DNA of 64,000 nucleotides from Dallia pectoralis (GCA_029465975.1 CM055744.1:7661192-7725191), one strand, 5' to 3'. Shown: positions 34,167-46,000, counted from the first letter of the stretch. A program made the numbers and translations. Notes: a model not told the origin generated them from the sequence alone.

Positions 34167-34400
34167 GCAGTTGGTGAGGAGGAGGAGGCAGAAAGGTCCC
34201 TTCAGATAGAAGCTTATCGTCTCAGAGAGAGGGAAGAAATGATGCAACAAAGATGCAACCTGACAGACAGCCCTCTCCACGGTATTAGTCTGCCTGCTGT
34301 TCCCGGCGGCCATCTTGGGCCAGCTGTTGTGGCCAGTCCCCTGGAGATCCACCCTCACGATGGAGGCTCGTCCAAGTCTATTACCGTGTGGATGTATGAG
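34167..34400 (+). CDS. Candidate isolated coding exon, product unknown
   Basis: This is the only stretch resembling a host exon. The acceptor is good: a branch-like TTAATGAC, the pyrimidine-leaning CCTCTTTTATTGAGTTGTCAG, then an open frame of 78 codons to GAG followed by GTGCGA, a weak donor. The translation begins AVGEEEEAERSLQIEAYRLR and continues with EREEMMQQR, a charged helical segment, then a Pro/Gly-rich tail (PAVPGGHLGPAV, HPHDGGSSKS). Codon choice looks coding-like compared with the surroundings. I do not recognise the protein, no partner exon is seen, and the exon could be chance. An earlier donor near 34282 is possible. Confidence 0.3.
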
Positions 34401-34898
34401 GTGCGAATCATACCAACTTCCTATAACATGACAAAATTATTTGCTTCCCACATAATGTTTAGCGGTGTAGCAAACCGAGGTGGATTTTTTGAATAGCGGT
34501 CTTTCTTTAGGTGTCCCTGAGGTTTTTTTCAACTTCCTCGACTGGTGTTATGCGAAGTTACAATGAGCCCTCTGGCCTCTGCCCAATACGATTTCAATGT
34601 CATCGAGTGATCAGTCCAGCAGCAGCATCGAATGTTTCCCTGGTCAAAAATAGAAATCATATCGAAATGAATGAGTCCCAGGATCCCATCAAGGCATTCC
34701 CTTAAGCTAGCCGGGATTATTTCATTTCACCCCAGAGCCTTGCTTCGTTATGAGATTTTCCACAGAGGGCAAGGTGCCAATTTATATGGTGGAGAACATG
34801 AAGAGCGGATGGCTGAGGGAACTCTGGGAAACTTTGCTCACGTTGCTGGGTTCTTTTGTTTGCTGCTCATCAGTTCACAGTCTTCAAAAAAGCAACAT
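34401..34898. other. Unassigned intergenic sequence
   Basis: Nothing recognised. The frames at 34511-34705 and 34671-35016 have no known motif. Confidence 0.45.
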
Positions 34899-35566
34899 AA
34901 TTTCAGAATCAGAAAAGTGTTTATTCGCCATTGAATGTGTGAACAGACAAGGAATTTACTGTGGCAGGAAGGTGCTTACATGCAACATAAGAATAGAACA
35001 ATATAAATTAAACTAAAGGGATGAGGGGGTAGAGGGATAGTATGTACCAAAAAATAACAATAAGATACCAAAAAACAACAGTGCAATAGAGCAAAAATGT
35101 AGTGCAAATCAGGCAATGTGCAAAAGGAGTGGGTCAGAGTTCGAGGCTTGTGTGCACCCCTGGCCTTGTTGAGGAGGCCAGTAGCACATGGGAAGAAACT
35201 GTTCTTGTGGCGTGAGGTTTTGGTCCTGATGGACCGAAGCCTTCTGCCGGAGGGGAGTGGATTGAACAGCGAGTGTCCGGGGTGAGAGGGGTCTGCCACA
35301 ATCTTCCTAGCTCGCCTCAGAGCCCTCGAGGTGTGCAGGTCCTCGAGGCTAGACAGACTGCAGCCTATCACCTTTTCAGCTGAGCGGATAATACGCTGCA
35401 GTCTGCTCTTGTCTTTGGCTGTAGCAGCAGGGTACCAGATGGTGATGGATGAGGTGAGGATGGACTCAATGATGGCTGAGTAGAAGTGGACCATCATAGT
35501 CTTAGGCAGGTTGAATTTCTTCAGCTGCCGAAGGAAGTACATCCTCTGTTGAGCTTTCAATTTCAA
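34899..35566 (-). mobile_element. 5'-truncated LINE with ORF2 C-terminus
   Basis: The minus-strand frame starts at the truncation (35566) and runs 196 codons. It reads KLKAQQRMYFLRQLKKFNLP, then FYSAIIESILTSSITIWY, RIIRSAEKVIGCSLSSLEDL, DPSHPGHSLFNPLPSGRRLR and KNSFFPCATGLLNKARG. These are the conserved C-terminal blocks after the RT domain in L2/CR1-like fish LINEs. The coding part probably ends near 35140, followed by 3' UTR ending in a TTCTGATTCTGAAA-type tail at 34899. The uninterrupted frame suggests a fairly recent insertion. It cannot move, since RT and endonuclease are missing. Confidence 0.85.
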
Positions 35567-36311
35567 TTAAAAGATGAAAAATGGTGGAAGAGATATTACA
35601 TTTCGAAAGAACAATATTTGACTTTAGGTCTGCTGAAGATTGACATAAAGGTCTATTGCAAATAGAAACTGTAATCCTTACAGACACTGTGAACTGGAGC
35701 TAACATTAGCAACTGCTAGATACATATCCATTATGGGGCTTGATAAATGAGTTCACTTGACTTGCGTACATTTCCGTTTTGTGCTCAACCATCTGCTTCT
35801 ATAGTTTGCTGAAGTTAAGCCAAGCTTTAACAGCAATGAAGCGGTTGTATTTCTATATTTTTTCTAAATCTACTCAACATCCTGGTCATTCAATGTGTTT
35901 CCAATGGACGCACCATGGTGCATGTAGCATTGGATTGAAAGCACAATAATGTATATGAGGTCTAGAAAAAGACACAGCTGTATCAAGGAAGCAGGTACAC
36001 TGGAAGACAACAGTGATGACAACAGTATCAGTTCGCTGTTTACAGAATATCTTGACAATAACGGATAAATAATTGCCTCACACACTATGATGTCAGGCGT
36101 CGTGTCCAACAAAGCTATTATTCCTGCTCATTATCCTACTTTGGTGTCGGGCCGTGGTTAAAAGCACTCTGCACATCTAAGCCCAGAAGCAAGCCAACCC
36201 TGCTCTTCGTCTTACACAATAAATTAGCCTAATATAATTGGGAGAGACAAACTTTTCTCGCTTTAGAATTCCTAGCACTGTCAGAATTTTTGTGTCGTTA
36301 AATAATTTCAA
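35567..36311. other. Unassigned intergenic sequence
   Basis: No gene or repeat recognised. Confidence 0.5.
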
Positions 36312-36838
36312 TGAAAGTTGATGTGGGTGTGTGTTTCTCCGTCTGTCTCCCAATCTCTGTGTTGGTGTGTGTGTGTGTTTCTCCCTCTGTCTCCCAATCT
36401 CTGTGTTGGTGTGTGTGTGTGTTTCTCCCTCTGTCTCCCAATCTCTGTGTTGGTGTGTGTGTGTGTTTCTCCCTCTGTCTCCCAATCTCTGTGTTGGTGT
36501 GTGTGTGTGTTTCTCCCTCTGTCTCCCAATCTCTGTGTTGGTGTGTGTGTGTGTGTTTCTCCCTCTGTCTCCCAATCTCTGTGTTGGTGTGTGTGTGTGT
36601 GTCTCCCTCTCTCTCCCAATCTCTGTGTTGGTGTGTGTGTGTGTGTGTTTCTCCCTCTGTCTCCCAATCTCTGTGTTGGTGTGTGTGTGTGTGTCTCCCT
36701 CTGTCTCCCAATCTCTGTGTTGGTGTGTGTGTGTGTTTCTCCCTCTGTCTCCCAATCTCTGTGTTGGTGTGTGTGTGTGTTTCTCCCTCTATCTCCCACT
36801 CTATGTGCGTGTGCGTGTGCGTGTGCGTGTGTGTGTGC
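36312..36838 (+). repeat. GT-containing 44-48-bp minisatellite, about 11 copies
   Basis: Each unit is GTGTTGG plus a (GT)n run of variable length plus TTCTCCCTCTGTCTCCCAAT and CTCT. The variable (GT)n changes unit length by 2-4 bases. It ends in GTGCGT repeats. The long frames on both strands (172-210 codons) come from the repeat. Confidence 0.95.
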
Positions 36839-37039
36839 AGCACAGGTAGAAAGGTACTGCTCCTTGACTAGTGAAGACAAATATGTTATTTATACCTCTA
36901 GGTGTTCATACAAAAAGACCTTAAGCGGATGTTACATTTTTGAATTGTAAATGTATCTTTGGACTGAAATACATTTAAAAAAATGCACCAATAGATTTGT
37001 ATGCCATGTGTATCAGTCATTTCGAGCATGAAAGTGTGC
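36839..37039. other. Unique spacer between two blocks of the same minisatellite
   Basis: About 200 bases of non-repetitive sequence. No transposon ends are visible in it. Confidence 0.5.
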
Positions 37040-37131
37040 GTGCGCGCGTGTGTGTGCGTGTGTGTGTATTCTCCCTCTGTCTCCCAATCTCTGTGTTGGT
37101 GTGTGTGTGTGTTTCTCCCTCTATCTCCCAC

Positions 37132-37182
<51 letters not shown>
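37040..37182 (+). repeat. Second block of the GT/CTCCCTCT minisatellite, then (GT)n
   Basis: This block repeats about 1.5 units of the 36312-36838 array (CTCCCTCTGTCTCCCAATCT, then CTCCCTCTATCTCCCACTCT). It ends in an uninterrupted (GT)n of about 45 bases near 37136-37181. Confidence 0.93.
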
Positions 37183-37262
37183 TTTGGTTCATCAGGATGA
37201 CCACCAGTCTCTTCTTAATGAACAATGAACACTTTTCAGAAGTCTGGAGATAACATTCCCAA

Positions 37263-37345
37263 AGTGTAGTAGGATTCCCAGGAATAGCAGGATTTCCAGA
37301 AATAGTAGGATTTCCAGAGTATAAAAGGATTCCCAGAGTATAGCC
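37263..37345 (+). repeat. 19-bp minisatellite, block 1
   Basis: Units of GTAGTAGGATTCCCAGAGT type with AATAGCAGG, AATAGTAGG and ATAAAAGG variants. It is interrupted at 37346 by a LINE fragment. Confidence 0.9.
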
Positions 37346-37880
37346 ATGGTGCTAGCCTATGGGGCAGTAAGAGGAACCGCCCCCTCCTACATCCAGTCAC
37401 TAATCAAGCCGTACAAACCCACGCGAGCACTTCGTTCTGCCACCTCAGGCCTCTTGGTAGTGCCATCCCTACGGGAGGGCAACTCCCGATCTGCTCAGTC
37501 TAAATTGTTCTCCGTGCTTGCCCCGCAATGGTGGAACAACTCCACTCTGGAGATCAGATCATCGGACTCTCTACCAATCTTCAAAAAACGTCTAAAAACA
37601 TTCCTCTTCAAACTGTACCTCCGGTAGCTCCATGAATGGAGCTCCACAACTCTCGACTGTTCGAAACTTCACTACCGAATCATTCTTCTACGTTTATCAC
37701 CCATTCCTCCTCTCCTAGCACCCCTTCTATCTCTAGCACTTCCCCCTGCACCCACTCAGGAACAATGTACTTATTGCCTTTTTGATGTGTGTTTTAGCTA
37801 TATGTGAAATGCCTGCAGTTATTGTAAGTCGCTCTGGATAAGAGCGTCTGCTAAATGCGCAAAATGTAAATGTAAATGTA
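37346..37880 (+). mobile_element. 5'-truncated L2/CR1-type LINE inserted in the 19-bp array
   Basis: The frame at 37346-37627 reads GTAPSYIQSLIKPYKPTRAL, then FSVLAPQWWNNSTLEI and LPIFKKRLKTFLFKLYLR, ending at a stop. These are the last blocks of ORF2 in L2/CR1-like fish LINEs (pattern A-P-x-x-W-N, L-P-x-F-K-x-R-L-K-T). The 3' UTR has GTAAGTCGCTCTGGATAAGA and GCGTCTGCTAAATG and ends in AAATGT repeats, the usual LINE tail. The same minisatellite resumes at 37881, so the LINE landed inside a pre-existing array. The frame is undamaged but truncated. Confidence 0.88.
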
Positions 37881-38003
37881 TAGCAGGATTCCCAGAGTAT
37901 AGTAGGATTCCCAGAGTATAGTAGGATTCCCGGAGTATAGCAGGATTTCCAGAGTATAGAAGGATTCCCAGAGTATAGTAGGATTCCCAGAGTGTAGTAG
38001 GAT
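37881..38003 (+). repeat. 19-bp minisatellite, block 2
   Basis: About 6 units of AGGATTCCCAGAGTATAGT type. It is broken at about 38003 by LTR-like sequence. Confidence 0.92.
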
Positions 38004-38009
38004 ACTTTG

Positions 38010-38240
38010 GATATTGTTTCAATGCCATGATTCAGTAGAGGTGAGTGTTAGTTTACGGACGCGTTGCTGTTGTTTGAATGTAATTTGTAAGTCGCTGTGT
38101 AGCGCAATTTAATTTCAAACTAGTTAGTGTGTTCTCACTGTGTACGGTTTGTTTTATTTTCAATAAACCATTTTTTAAACGGAGATACCTGGCTCTGAAT
38201 ATGGCTTTCCTGCTATTCTGTATCCCTGCGAGCGTGACTG
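38010..38240 (+). repeat. LTR-like 3' part related to the 29376-29764 solo LTR
   Basis: It shares GTAGAGGTGAGTGTT, a TTGTTGTTTGAA word, AAGTCGCT, TACGGTTTGTTTTA, an AATAAACC signal, AACGGA and ACCTGGCTC, in the same order, and ends GCGAGCGTGAC. The 5' portion is absent. It lies inside the split 19-bp array. Confidence 0.55.
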
Positions 38241-38753
38241 TGCTCGAGTAGACAGATAAACACTGAGGATGAGTGACGAGTTGACTGAATGAAGACCCAG
38301 GCGCTGAAGATTGTTTCTTGGCTTTAATTTGATGCGCAAATCCCTGCATAGTAACATCAGTCGGTCCCACGAAGTACATTCCATTCAGAAATATCTTAAC
38401 GTTCTGTAAAACATATGAATGTAAATAAAAAAACTATCTAACTGAATTGCTCCTAACTGATAGTGCCATCAACTGAGCTGTATGGATTGCAATGCCAAAT
38501 GTCTAATATCAAATAATGGTCAGCTATTTCCTTTCCAAACTACAGAATAATAAAACACAATGCATGAAATATACATGAAGTTTGGTTTAACAAAGTTAAC
38601 ATGCAACATTACTTACAAGCTTTCTAAGGAACAACAAAGAATGTATGGCAAAGAATAGCAAAACCCGAAACATGCGTTCTCCGAGAAAGGATGAAGCTCA
38701 GTACAAAATAGTTAAACAAAACATGATGACGGTCACTCACTTGTAGGGTGAAG
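38241..38753. other. Unassigned part of the insertion splitting the 19-bp array
   Basis: On the minus strand, ATTAAAGCCAAGAAACAATC near 38305-38330 resembles a polyadenylation end. Otherwise it is unassigned. Confidence 0.35.
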
Positions 38754-39253
38754 TGTCAAGGGAGCGAGATGCAGTGCCAGAGAATTCATATTTGTGGCAT
38801 TTATTTACACAAAACAAACACGTGACAACGAACAGAAAACTCGACAGAATACTCTTACAAAACTCTGTGCCTGACTATACCAAAACACAACACTTACCTA
38901 CATAACGACACATAACATTGAATTAATCCCGTGAACTTAACCAGGGACCTTAAATAGCCCAATGATAAACTAAACTATGCTTAGCGCTTAGCTAAACCCA
39001 AAACAGCTGTGGTACTAATCAACATATTATCCAGGGACCCTAAATTGCCCACTGGTTAACGGTCAATGGTCAAGGTCAATGACAATAGACCTTGCCATGT
39101 AACCCAGGTTACCAATAAGATATTAACTTGAAAAAGAACACATAGATAGACCATAGCAAATGCATTACATTAATAGCCACCAGGTGGTGTAAGAGAGCAT
39201 TTGCTTGTATTGCTTATCATGACACCTGCACTACATCCTTGGTTTCGTGACAC
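38754..39253 (-). repeat. Possible minus-strand LTR, TGTCACGA...TTGACA
   Basis: On the minus strand it starts TGTCACGAAACCAAGG and ends CGCTCCCTTGACA. A TAAATAAATG signal lies near its 3' end (38795-38810), as in an LTR. Internal words AGGGACC(T)TAAAT repeat twice (38944-38956 and 39036-39048 on the plus strand). Flanking 5-mers do not match, so no target duplication supports it. Confidence 0.45.
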
Positions 39254-39500
39254 TAGTAGGATTCCCAGAGTGTAGTAGGATTCCCAGAGTGTAGTAGGAT
39301 TCCCAGAGTCTAGTAGGATTCCAAGAGTGTAGTAGGATTCCAAGAGTGTAGTAGGATTCCCAGAGTGTAGTAGGATTCCCAGAGTGTAGTAGGATTCCCA
39401 GAGTCTAGTAGGATTCCCAGAGTGTAGTAGGATTCCCAGAGTGTAGTAGGATTCCCAGAGTCTAGTAGGATTCCCAGATGTAGTAGGATTTACAGAGTAT
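39254..39500 (+). repeat. 19-bp minisatellite, block 3
   Basis: About 13 units of GTAGTAGGATTCCCAGAGT with GAGTCTAG and TTCCAAGAG variants that recur in order. It abuts a Tc1 fragment. Confidence 0.95.
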
Positions 39501-39870
39501 AGTAGGATGATAGATGCTCAATTGGATTGAAATTTAAGGACTTCGGAGGCTAGCACCACAGCATTGAACTCTTCAACATGTTCCTCAAACCATTCCTGAA
39601 CAATTTGTGCAGTGTGGCAGGGCACATTGCCTTCTGAGACCACTGCCATCAGGGAATAATATTATTGCCATGAAGGGGTGTACCTGGTCAGCAACCACGT
39701 TTAGCTAGGTGACACGTGTCAAATTTAAGTCAACATGAATGTCCGGACCCAGGGTTTCCCAGCAGAAAATTGCCCACATCATCACACTCCCTCCTCCGCC
39801 TTGTCGTTTTTCCACCGTGTATCCTGGTGCCATTATTTATCTTGGTAACCGGCGCACACAATCATCATCG
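39501..39870 (-). pseudogene. Tc1-like transposase fragment, minus strand
   Basis: The minus strand read from 39620 gives DNAPCHTAQIVQEWFEEH, the block after the second catalytic Asp of a fish Tc1 family. It then runs into degraded L-N-P/S-N-x-A-S-I text at the array border. On the 5' side, AGCATCACACTCCCTCC-like DNA (near 39778) corresponds to the G-G-G-S-V-M block, and TATCCTGGTGCC comes before it. Frames are broken and no ends are visible. The helix-turn-helix half is missing. Confidence 0.7.
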
Positions 39871-42139
39871 GGTCACCATGGCCACTCTGACTGGGACTGA
39901 TGCTACTCAGCTCCATAGTCAGCAGTTTGTTTTCGAAAAATGTTCCTGTAAAATCATATATTTTTTTTCATGGTGTTATTTACCATTCTTGTGGCTGATG
40001 TTTTCTCCAACAAAGTTGTCTCAACGCAGTCCGCAGTGGACGGTTGAATGTTGTTCAAAGCTGACACGTCTTATTGTGTTCTGTCGGTTGGTCACACAAC
40101 ATAACACAACTAGGGAAATGTACGCACGTGCAAAAACATGAATTCAATCTCAGCTTTTTCCGGACAAACATGTTTTCGAGCCAGCCAGAGCCAGCAGCAT
40201 CTCGTAGGATACACGAATCCAGATCACACACGATCAGCCTAATGTACTTTTCTATCAACCTTCTACACACTGGGAATGGTCAAAAAGCATTTCGTAAAGA
40301 GAAATAAACATTTTTATTTCTTGTTTTCACAATGCTATTTCGCTGAACGCTACAAAGTCAATTTCACACGACATTGGCGCTGTTGGCTGAAACTGTGAGG
40401 ATATTCCCCCGAGAACACGGCAGGTGTATACGTGGTGACGTTGTGTTCCGGCATCTACATGCTCATGAGGAATCAACATTACGCCAACCTGTCCAACAGA
40501 TGGTGTCTGATATAACACGCCTGTGACGTGTCTTTGTGACATTCCAAATCTGATATTTCATTACGGCTGCTGGACGGGCATTGTGCTAACATTGTGCAGG
40601 TCCCGTTCATGCGAGAGTTCAAGCTTGACTGAAGCTCCCTTGAATTTTTGGCTTCAGCAGTTTCTTCCATGTCTTGATGAGATGAGAAGGGGCATTGTAA
40701 CTGTTACAGTTACATAATGTTTGGGTTGTTTTAACCAATTGCTCAATGCTGTGAGTTATTGATATCACAGCTAATATTGTTTTGTTTAATTTTAGTTATT
40801 GTAAAGCGCCTTTATTTTGAAGTCTCTGCGCAAAGCCTATTGGGAGGCTAATGCGCACGAGACTATACAAGCTGAAAAACGTTAAGACAGCGAAAGCCAT
40901 CATCTAAGAGAGTTTACTGAACGGACTGTATTTATTTTGAAGACTAATTCCCTTATATAGCATGCAGCCAACGAGGTATGTTTTTACGTTTGTCATTTAC
41001 TTTATTGTAGAATATCAAGAGGCGCAAGTCATTGAATGTCCGGTATATGTTTAGACTTATTTAAGTTCATATTAAGCTAATTGTGTTTTCTGGTTGCTAT
41101 ATGTGTTTCTGTTTAGTTTTCACGGTGAATAAGAGGAGCAATCTTCCAATAAACCCGTATGCAGAAAGCCATTTATGTCTGCGAGTGCTTCAGGGGAATT
41201 ACAGGCATGGTTACGGAACATCCCTTGTTGCTAGTAATGTTATGGAACCTAGGATTCACACGGCATATGTAGCCATGCTGAACACCACTCTTTGTTGCTC
41301 CGCCCAGTTTGCTCACCTATTTCAGGTTAGATGTTGGAGCCGAACTTGAAATAGGAGACAAAGAGAAGAGACGAAGGAGGCTCAAACGTCTCCTTCATCT
41401 GTCCAGGCTGTTATCAACAGAGTTTCACGGGCCGTGGGTTTGGGGGATTGTTCATTATTTACTTGTAAAATGACTTCACTCCGTCTCAATGGGTCATGTT
41501 AATTGACTTTTGGACTCAGTGTGAAGTGAGCTGCCACTGTTATTCTCAGACAACCTGCCTGGGCCTGGTTCTGGAGTCCCACTTCATAAGGTCATGGGGT
41601 TTGCAGATAGCTCTGTCAGCCACGGTGGCCGTCATATGTTTGTGGTACACTCCTCCCGTGCTAAAGATGCCGCTGGTGTTTCCAGGGTGACTATTCACCA
41701 CTGCTGCAGATCTATTTATGCCGATGTTGTTGTTCTGGGTCGGATAGGACAACGACACTCTCCATTAAGCATCAGATCTGAGGGTGACTGTGGCAAGTCC
41801 AGACACTGAGGGGTAGCTGTGGCTATTATATCATTCGGTGGCAAGCGCCACATGTACTGTTAGGGTGTTATCACAGCGGTCTTATTGCTCCCAGCCAATC
41901 ACACGCAGCACTGACAGTTCAGGAGGAAGTGTGCAGGCACTCTGGGATTTTTCCAGCCTCCCCTGGCACTCCCTTTGGGCAAGCTGCCTTAGGCATATTT
42001 GTAGTCGTTTTTTATTGTATATAGAAATGATACAGTGGTGGATATTTATTAAGAGGAGTGTATATAAAGGTTCCAGATGGATATCTGATGTTTCCTAAAG
42101 AGCCGGGCAGATGCAGACATTTGGATTATACTATGCACG
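39871..42139. other. Unassigned intergenic sequence
   Basis: No gene recognised. The frames at 39716-40141, 41083-41349 and 41838-42098 have no known motif. 40925-40985 (TATATAG, then GAGGTATGT) could pass for a promoter/donor but has no support. Confidence 0.4.
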
Positions 42140-43051
42140 CTACCGTTCAAACGTTTGGGATCACATAGGAAGGTCATTATAGAAAGAAAAGCAAATGTTT
42201 TGTACATTAAAATAACAAAAAACACAGAAACACAGTGTAGACATTGTTAATGTTGTAAAAGATTATTAACCATCAGTCAACCATCAGTCAACCATCAGTC
42301 AACCATCAGTCAGACATCAGTCAGACATCAGTCCTGTGTACCAATGCCACATTGTGTTTATTAATTCAAGTTTATCATTTAAAATGCTAATAGCCATTAG
42401 GTGGATTAATGTGTTGCTGATTAAATAAACAATACTGACTTTCTTTGGACTAGTTCAGTATCTGGATTGTCTAGCTGAAAATACCTCATAGGTCCGTAAC
42501 TGACAGCTTGTTGTTCTGGTTAGAGACAGTTTGAGGCTGTTCAGTGAAGAAAGATCTTCAGTTTCTTGTCGATATCTTGCTTAGCCAATATTTCTCAAAA
42601 CAAGGATAGACTGTTGACTTTCAGATGTAAGTTCTTTGTTTCAGGACATTTTGAGCATTTGGTCGAGCCCACAAACGCTGATGCTCCAGATACTGAACTA
42701 GTCTAACGAAGGCCAGTTTTTCCATTTCTTTAATCAGCATAAGAGTTTTCAGCCGTTCAAACGTAATTTTAAAAGGGTTTTCTAATGATAAATTAAAATG
42801 TAGCATTTAGAAAGATAAACTTTTGAAAACACAGCGTGCCATTAGACACAAGAGGAATGGTTGCTGATAATGGGCCTATGTACGCATATGTAGATATTCC
42901 ATGGAAAATCAACTATTTCCAGGTACAATCGTCAATTACAACATTATCAATGCCAACACTGTGTTTCTGTTTTTTTTGTTATTTTAATGGACACAAAAAT
43001 GTGCTTTACTTTTCATAACATAGACATTTTGCCGTGACTCCAAATGTTTAA
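42140..43051. mobile_element. Fold-back (inverted-pair) Tc1 derivative
   Basis: The left arm (42140 to about 42480, plus) starts CTACCGTTCAAACGTTTGGG and follows the left end of the Tc1 family seen at 23722-24490. The right arm (43051 down to about 42500, minus) begins with the complement of the same terminus (GTGACTCCAAATGTTTAA). It repeats the same left-end DNA and goes further, into N-terminal transposase DNA (GATCTTCAGTTTCTTG and TTCTGGTTAGAGACAGTTTG, plus-strand text). Both outer ends are thus copies of the same left terminus. No catalytic domain is present. The left arm also has a 10-bp tandem expansion. Confidence 0.75.
42269..42334 (+). repeat. 10-bp tandem repeat ACCATCAGTC, about 6-7 copies
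   Basis: Units ACCATCAGTC, the last two as AGACATCAGTC-type variants. It is an expansion of the AACCATCA word of the surrounding Tc1 left end. Confidence 0.9.
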
Positions 43052-46000
43052 TTGGTGCTGTGGCTGTTTCAGTAAATAGATCTTGTTAATACTGGGATGT
43101 GTCACCGATGAGTGATGTTATAAAAGTTAGTGTTTCCAAAGCCTTTGAGAAATAAAAGTTGTCATTAGTGGCATTTTTTTTGGAAGTGTCAGCTTTCCAT
43201 ATGTTGTGTGTGTCCTGCCAGTTCAGCTGTATTTTCGTGTGGGCCCAGGCTCCTCTCGGCAAACAACTTGTTTAATGGAATGCAAGTGAGAGACCCAAAA
43301 AAGGATATTTCATTGACCTATATATGCATGTGTTTAGAAATCACATGCCGATCGTATTATCCATGACCTTTTAATATTGTTTTGAATTCAATAGTATTGT
43401 GCCTACTTTAGTATGCCTTGTTTTCTGTATACAAATACATAAATATGGAACATATATAATATACGTTGTTACTAAAAAGCGATTAACATTCGATTTTGAC
43501 ATGGAGTGTGAACGGGTATCATTGAAAAAAAGTATTCCCGTGTCGTGGCTGCCCATCAGTGTTAAGTAAAACTTTTAACAAAACAGTTAATAATTAATAA
43601 TATCTTCTTCTAGCCTACTGATCACTCACACGCCCAATTGAAAATTGTGGAAAACGCACAGCTCCAGATCCATTTGCCAGGTTCCAATCCAATGGGGGTC
43701 TGACTTCAATCTCAGGTAGCTTTAGAAGAGGCCGTTTGCTGCTGCGCCTGCTTAGCATATAGTCATTAATATGATAGTAGGCAGAACCACTGGAAAGCTC
43801 TGAGCGGGAAAATTCAATTATGATCCTTGATTCCTCTAAAGAAACAGATTACCTATCTGGCTAATGACATTTTCCTTCCCATTCATGGCCCCACTAAATG
43901 AGATGATCTGGAGACTATGTGGGTGTTCCAAATGGACGAGGGAAGATGGCTATCAATTTTTCACTCCTTACAAGTCTATTATGGACAGCTCTCATCACAT
44001 AAATAGCAATGGTTCCATGATATGCTCTCTTGGCTCAGTTTTACTCAGACACTTTATAGCCCACACCACACCGGAAGCCCGGAGCGTGGGTGAAACTGAA
44101 GCTTTTCCCTCACTCCGGTGACAGCGGTGAATTCAGAAGAGTCAGGAGGAAGTGCAGTCAGAGAGTGACAACAACCGCGCCTATCTCCAGATGTTTTAGG
44201 TGGGGTAGAGATTGAGCATCTTGTGTGGCTTCCACAGAAACAGTTGAGATTGTATTAAAACCATGTTAAAAAACAGGCAAATATCATTGTATTTTTCATG
44301 GTGTGAAACAAGTTTTTTATAACAAAAACTAATCATCGTAGCTATGCATTTCAATAAACCCCCAAACAATCGTGTTTATTTAATACAGAGGCATATTTCC
44401 CCATGGCAAATCTTCCCTGAACTATTGTACATACCTCATATTTTCTATTTAAATAATTTACCGAACGGAAGCAAATCAACATATATATCAATATCATTAA
44501 TCATGTCATGTTGGTACATGTGTACGCTTGGTAATTTTGAGTCATTTTCCTCAGTGAAGTTGCATGAGGAGGACAATGCTGGTTTAAGGAATGGAACTAT
44601 GCTCTAAGCACAACCTGTATATATGCAGCTAGCGCCAGGGCTAATTAACCACACCAGAGCTCTAATGGCCCCCCAAAGTACTGGCGTTGTCGATGGCACT
44701 TTGGAACTGCAGTGTCCATTCAGCTGCCAATCCCAGACCTGGCCTTAATACAACATTATTGTTGTCTTAGGCCCAGGCAGAGAGCCTAGATCACTGTTAA
44801 CATGGTGGCGATGCTATGCGCTATGCGCTACTTATTGGGTGGTACAGAACACATTATGAATGTATCTTCCTGCTGTTAGTGTGAATTACTTTGTAATTCA
44901 TCTCATAAAGGAGAAGCAGTTCTGCTATTAAAACCTCTATTAAAATGTTACAGCCTTGATACGTAAAACATAAGGCATTTTGGGTATGTGTGTTAAGGCT
45001 GAAACATGTTTTTTTTTTACTTGATACATATTCCCAAAATTCATTCATTCAAATTTATGATGCCAATAAACAATGTCTGCGTGATGCTGTATGATTTGAA
45101 AAGGCCTGGAATTCACCTTTCAGGTAAAAAGCTATATTTTTTAGGAGATGCTACAACTATAAAAAAGATAACATAACACTCAATGTGTCTATAAAGTGTA
45201 GCTAGCTAACTAAATTGCCAAATAAACACATGACATGTCTTACATTTGAAGTATTATAATAAATTACAAAACTAAAAGATAGCAAAGTAGTTGAGTAATT
45301 GTAGCCAACTAAGTAACACTTTGAAGAATGACAAAAGGTGCACTTAGATGTGATGTAACATGTAAATGAGAGCCTAAAGGTTTAATGCCAAGGGATGACT
45401 ACCTTTTAGTTTTCTTTTTTTTTTTTACTGTGGAACAATGGCGTATTGAGACTTCTTTTTCACCAATTCATCATGTTGAAACACATCATGATCTCACAGT
45501 TTGCTGTGCTGCAGTAGCCTTTTGAGGCGTTTTTTGAAATACCATTTATATAACAGAAACAATAACAGCAGGGGAAAACACGTAGTCATGAACAGCATTC
45601 AAACCAAATGAGAGTCAATTGTTGATTGCACAGAGGGATATATACAGATTTATAATTTTAACAGCACAGCATTTTTTTGTCTGGATAGTCCCAAAAGTAT
45701 GACATGTTGCCTATGAATGACTTCCTATGTCTGTGTGAGGTGAAGGGGTCAGAATACTTTCAGAATGCACTTTATGTAAAATCTAATTTCAAATATTATG
45801 CTACAAAAACAGCTTTGAGCCTATTTACATATATTTAAATGAATGACAACTGTGAAAATTGACACAGTTATGTAATCGCTTTAAAGACAATTAAACAAAG
45901 GGTCTCATATTTAGACCTTCTGTGTATTTTGCCATTTTTTAAACGATTTGAAGATGATTTTAAAGGTTGACATTGCATAAATGCATTACTTTGCATATAA

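Noticed and set aside
36177..37253. Long Cys/Val-rich and His/Thr-rich frames on both strands
   Set aside because: They translate (GT)n/(CA)n and CTCCCTCT units and are repeat artefacts.
38754..39253. A definite solo LTR with target duplication
   Set aside because: Ends look LTR-like but the flanking 5-mers do not match, so it is kept only as a low-confidence LTR-like repeat.
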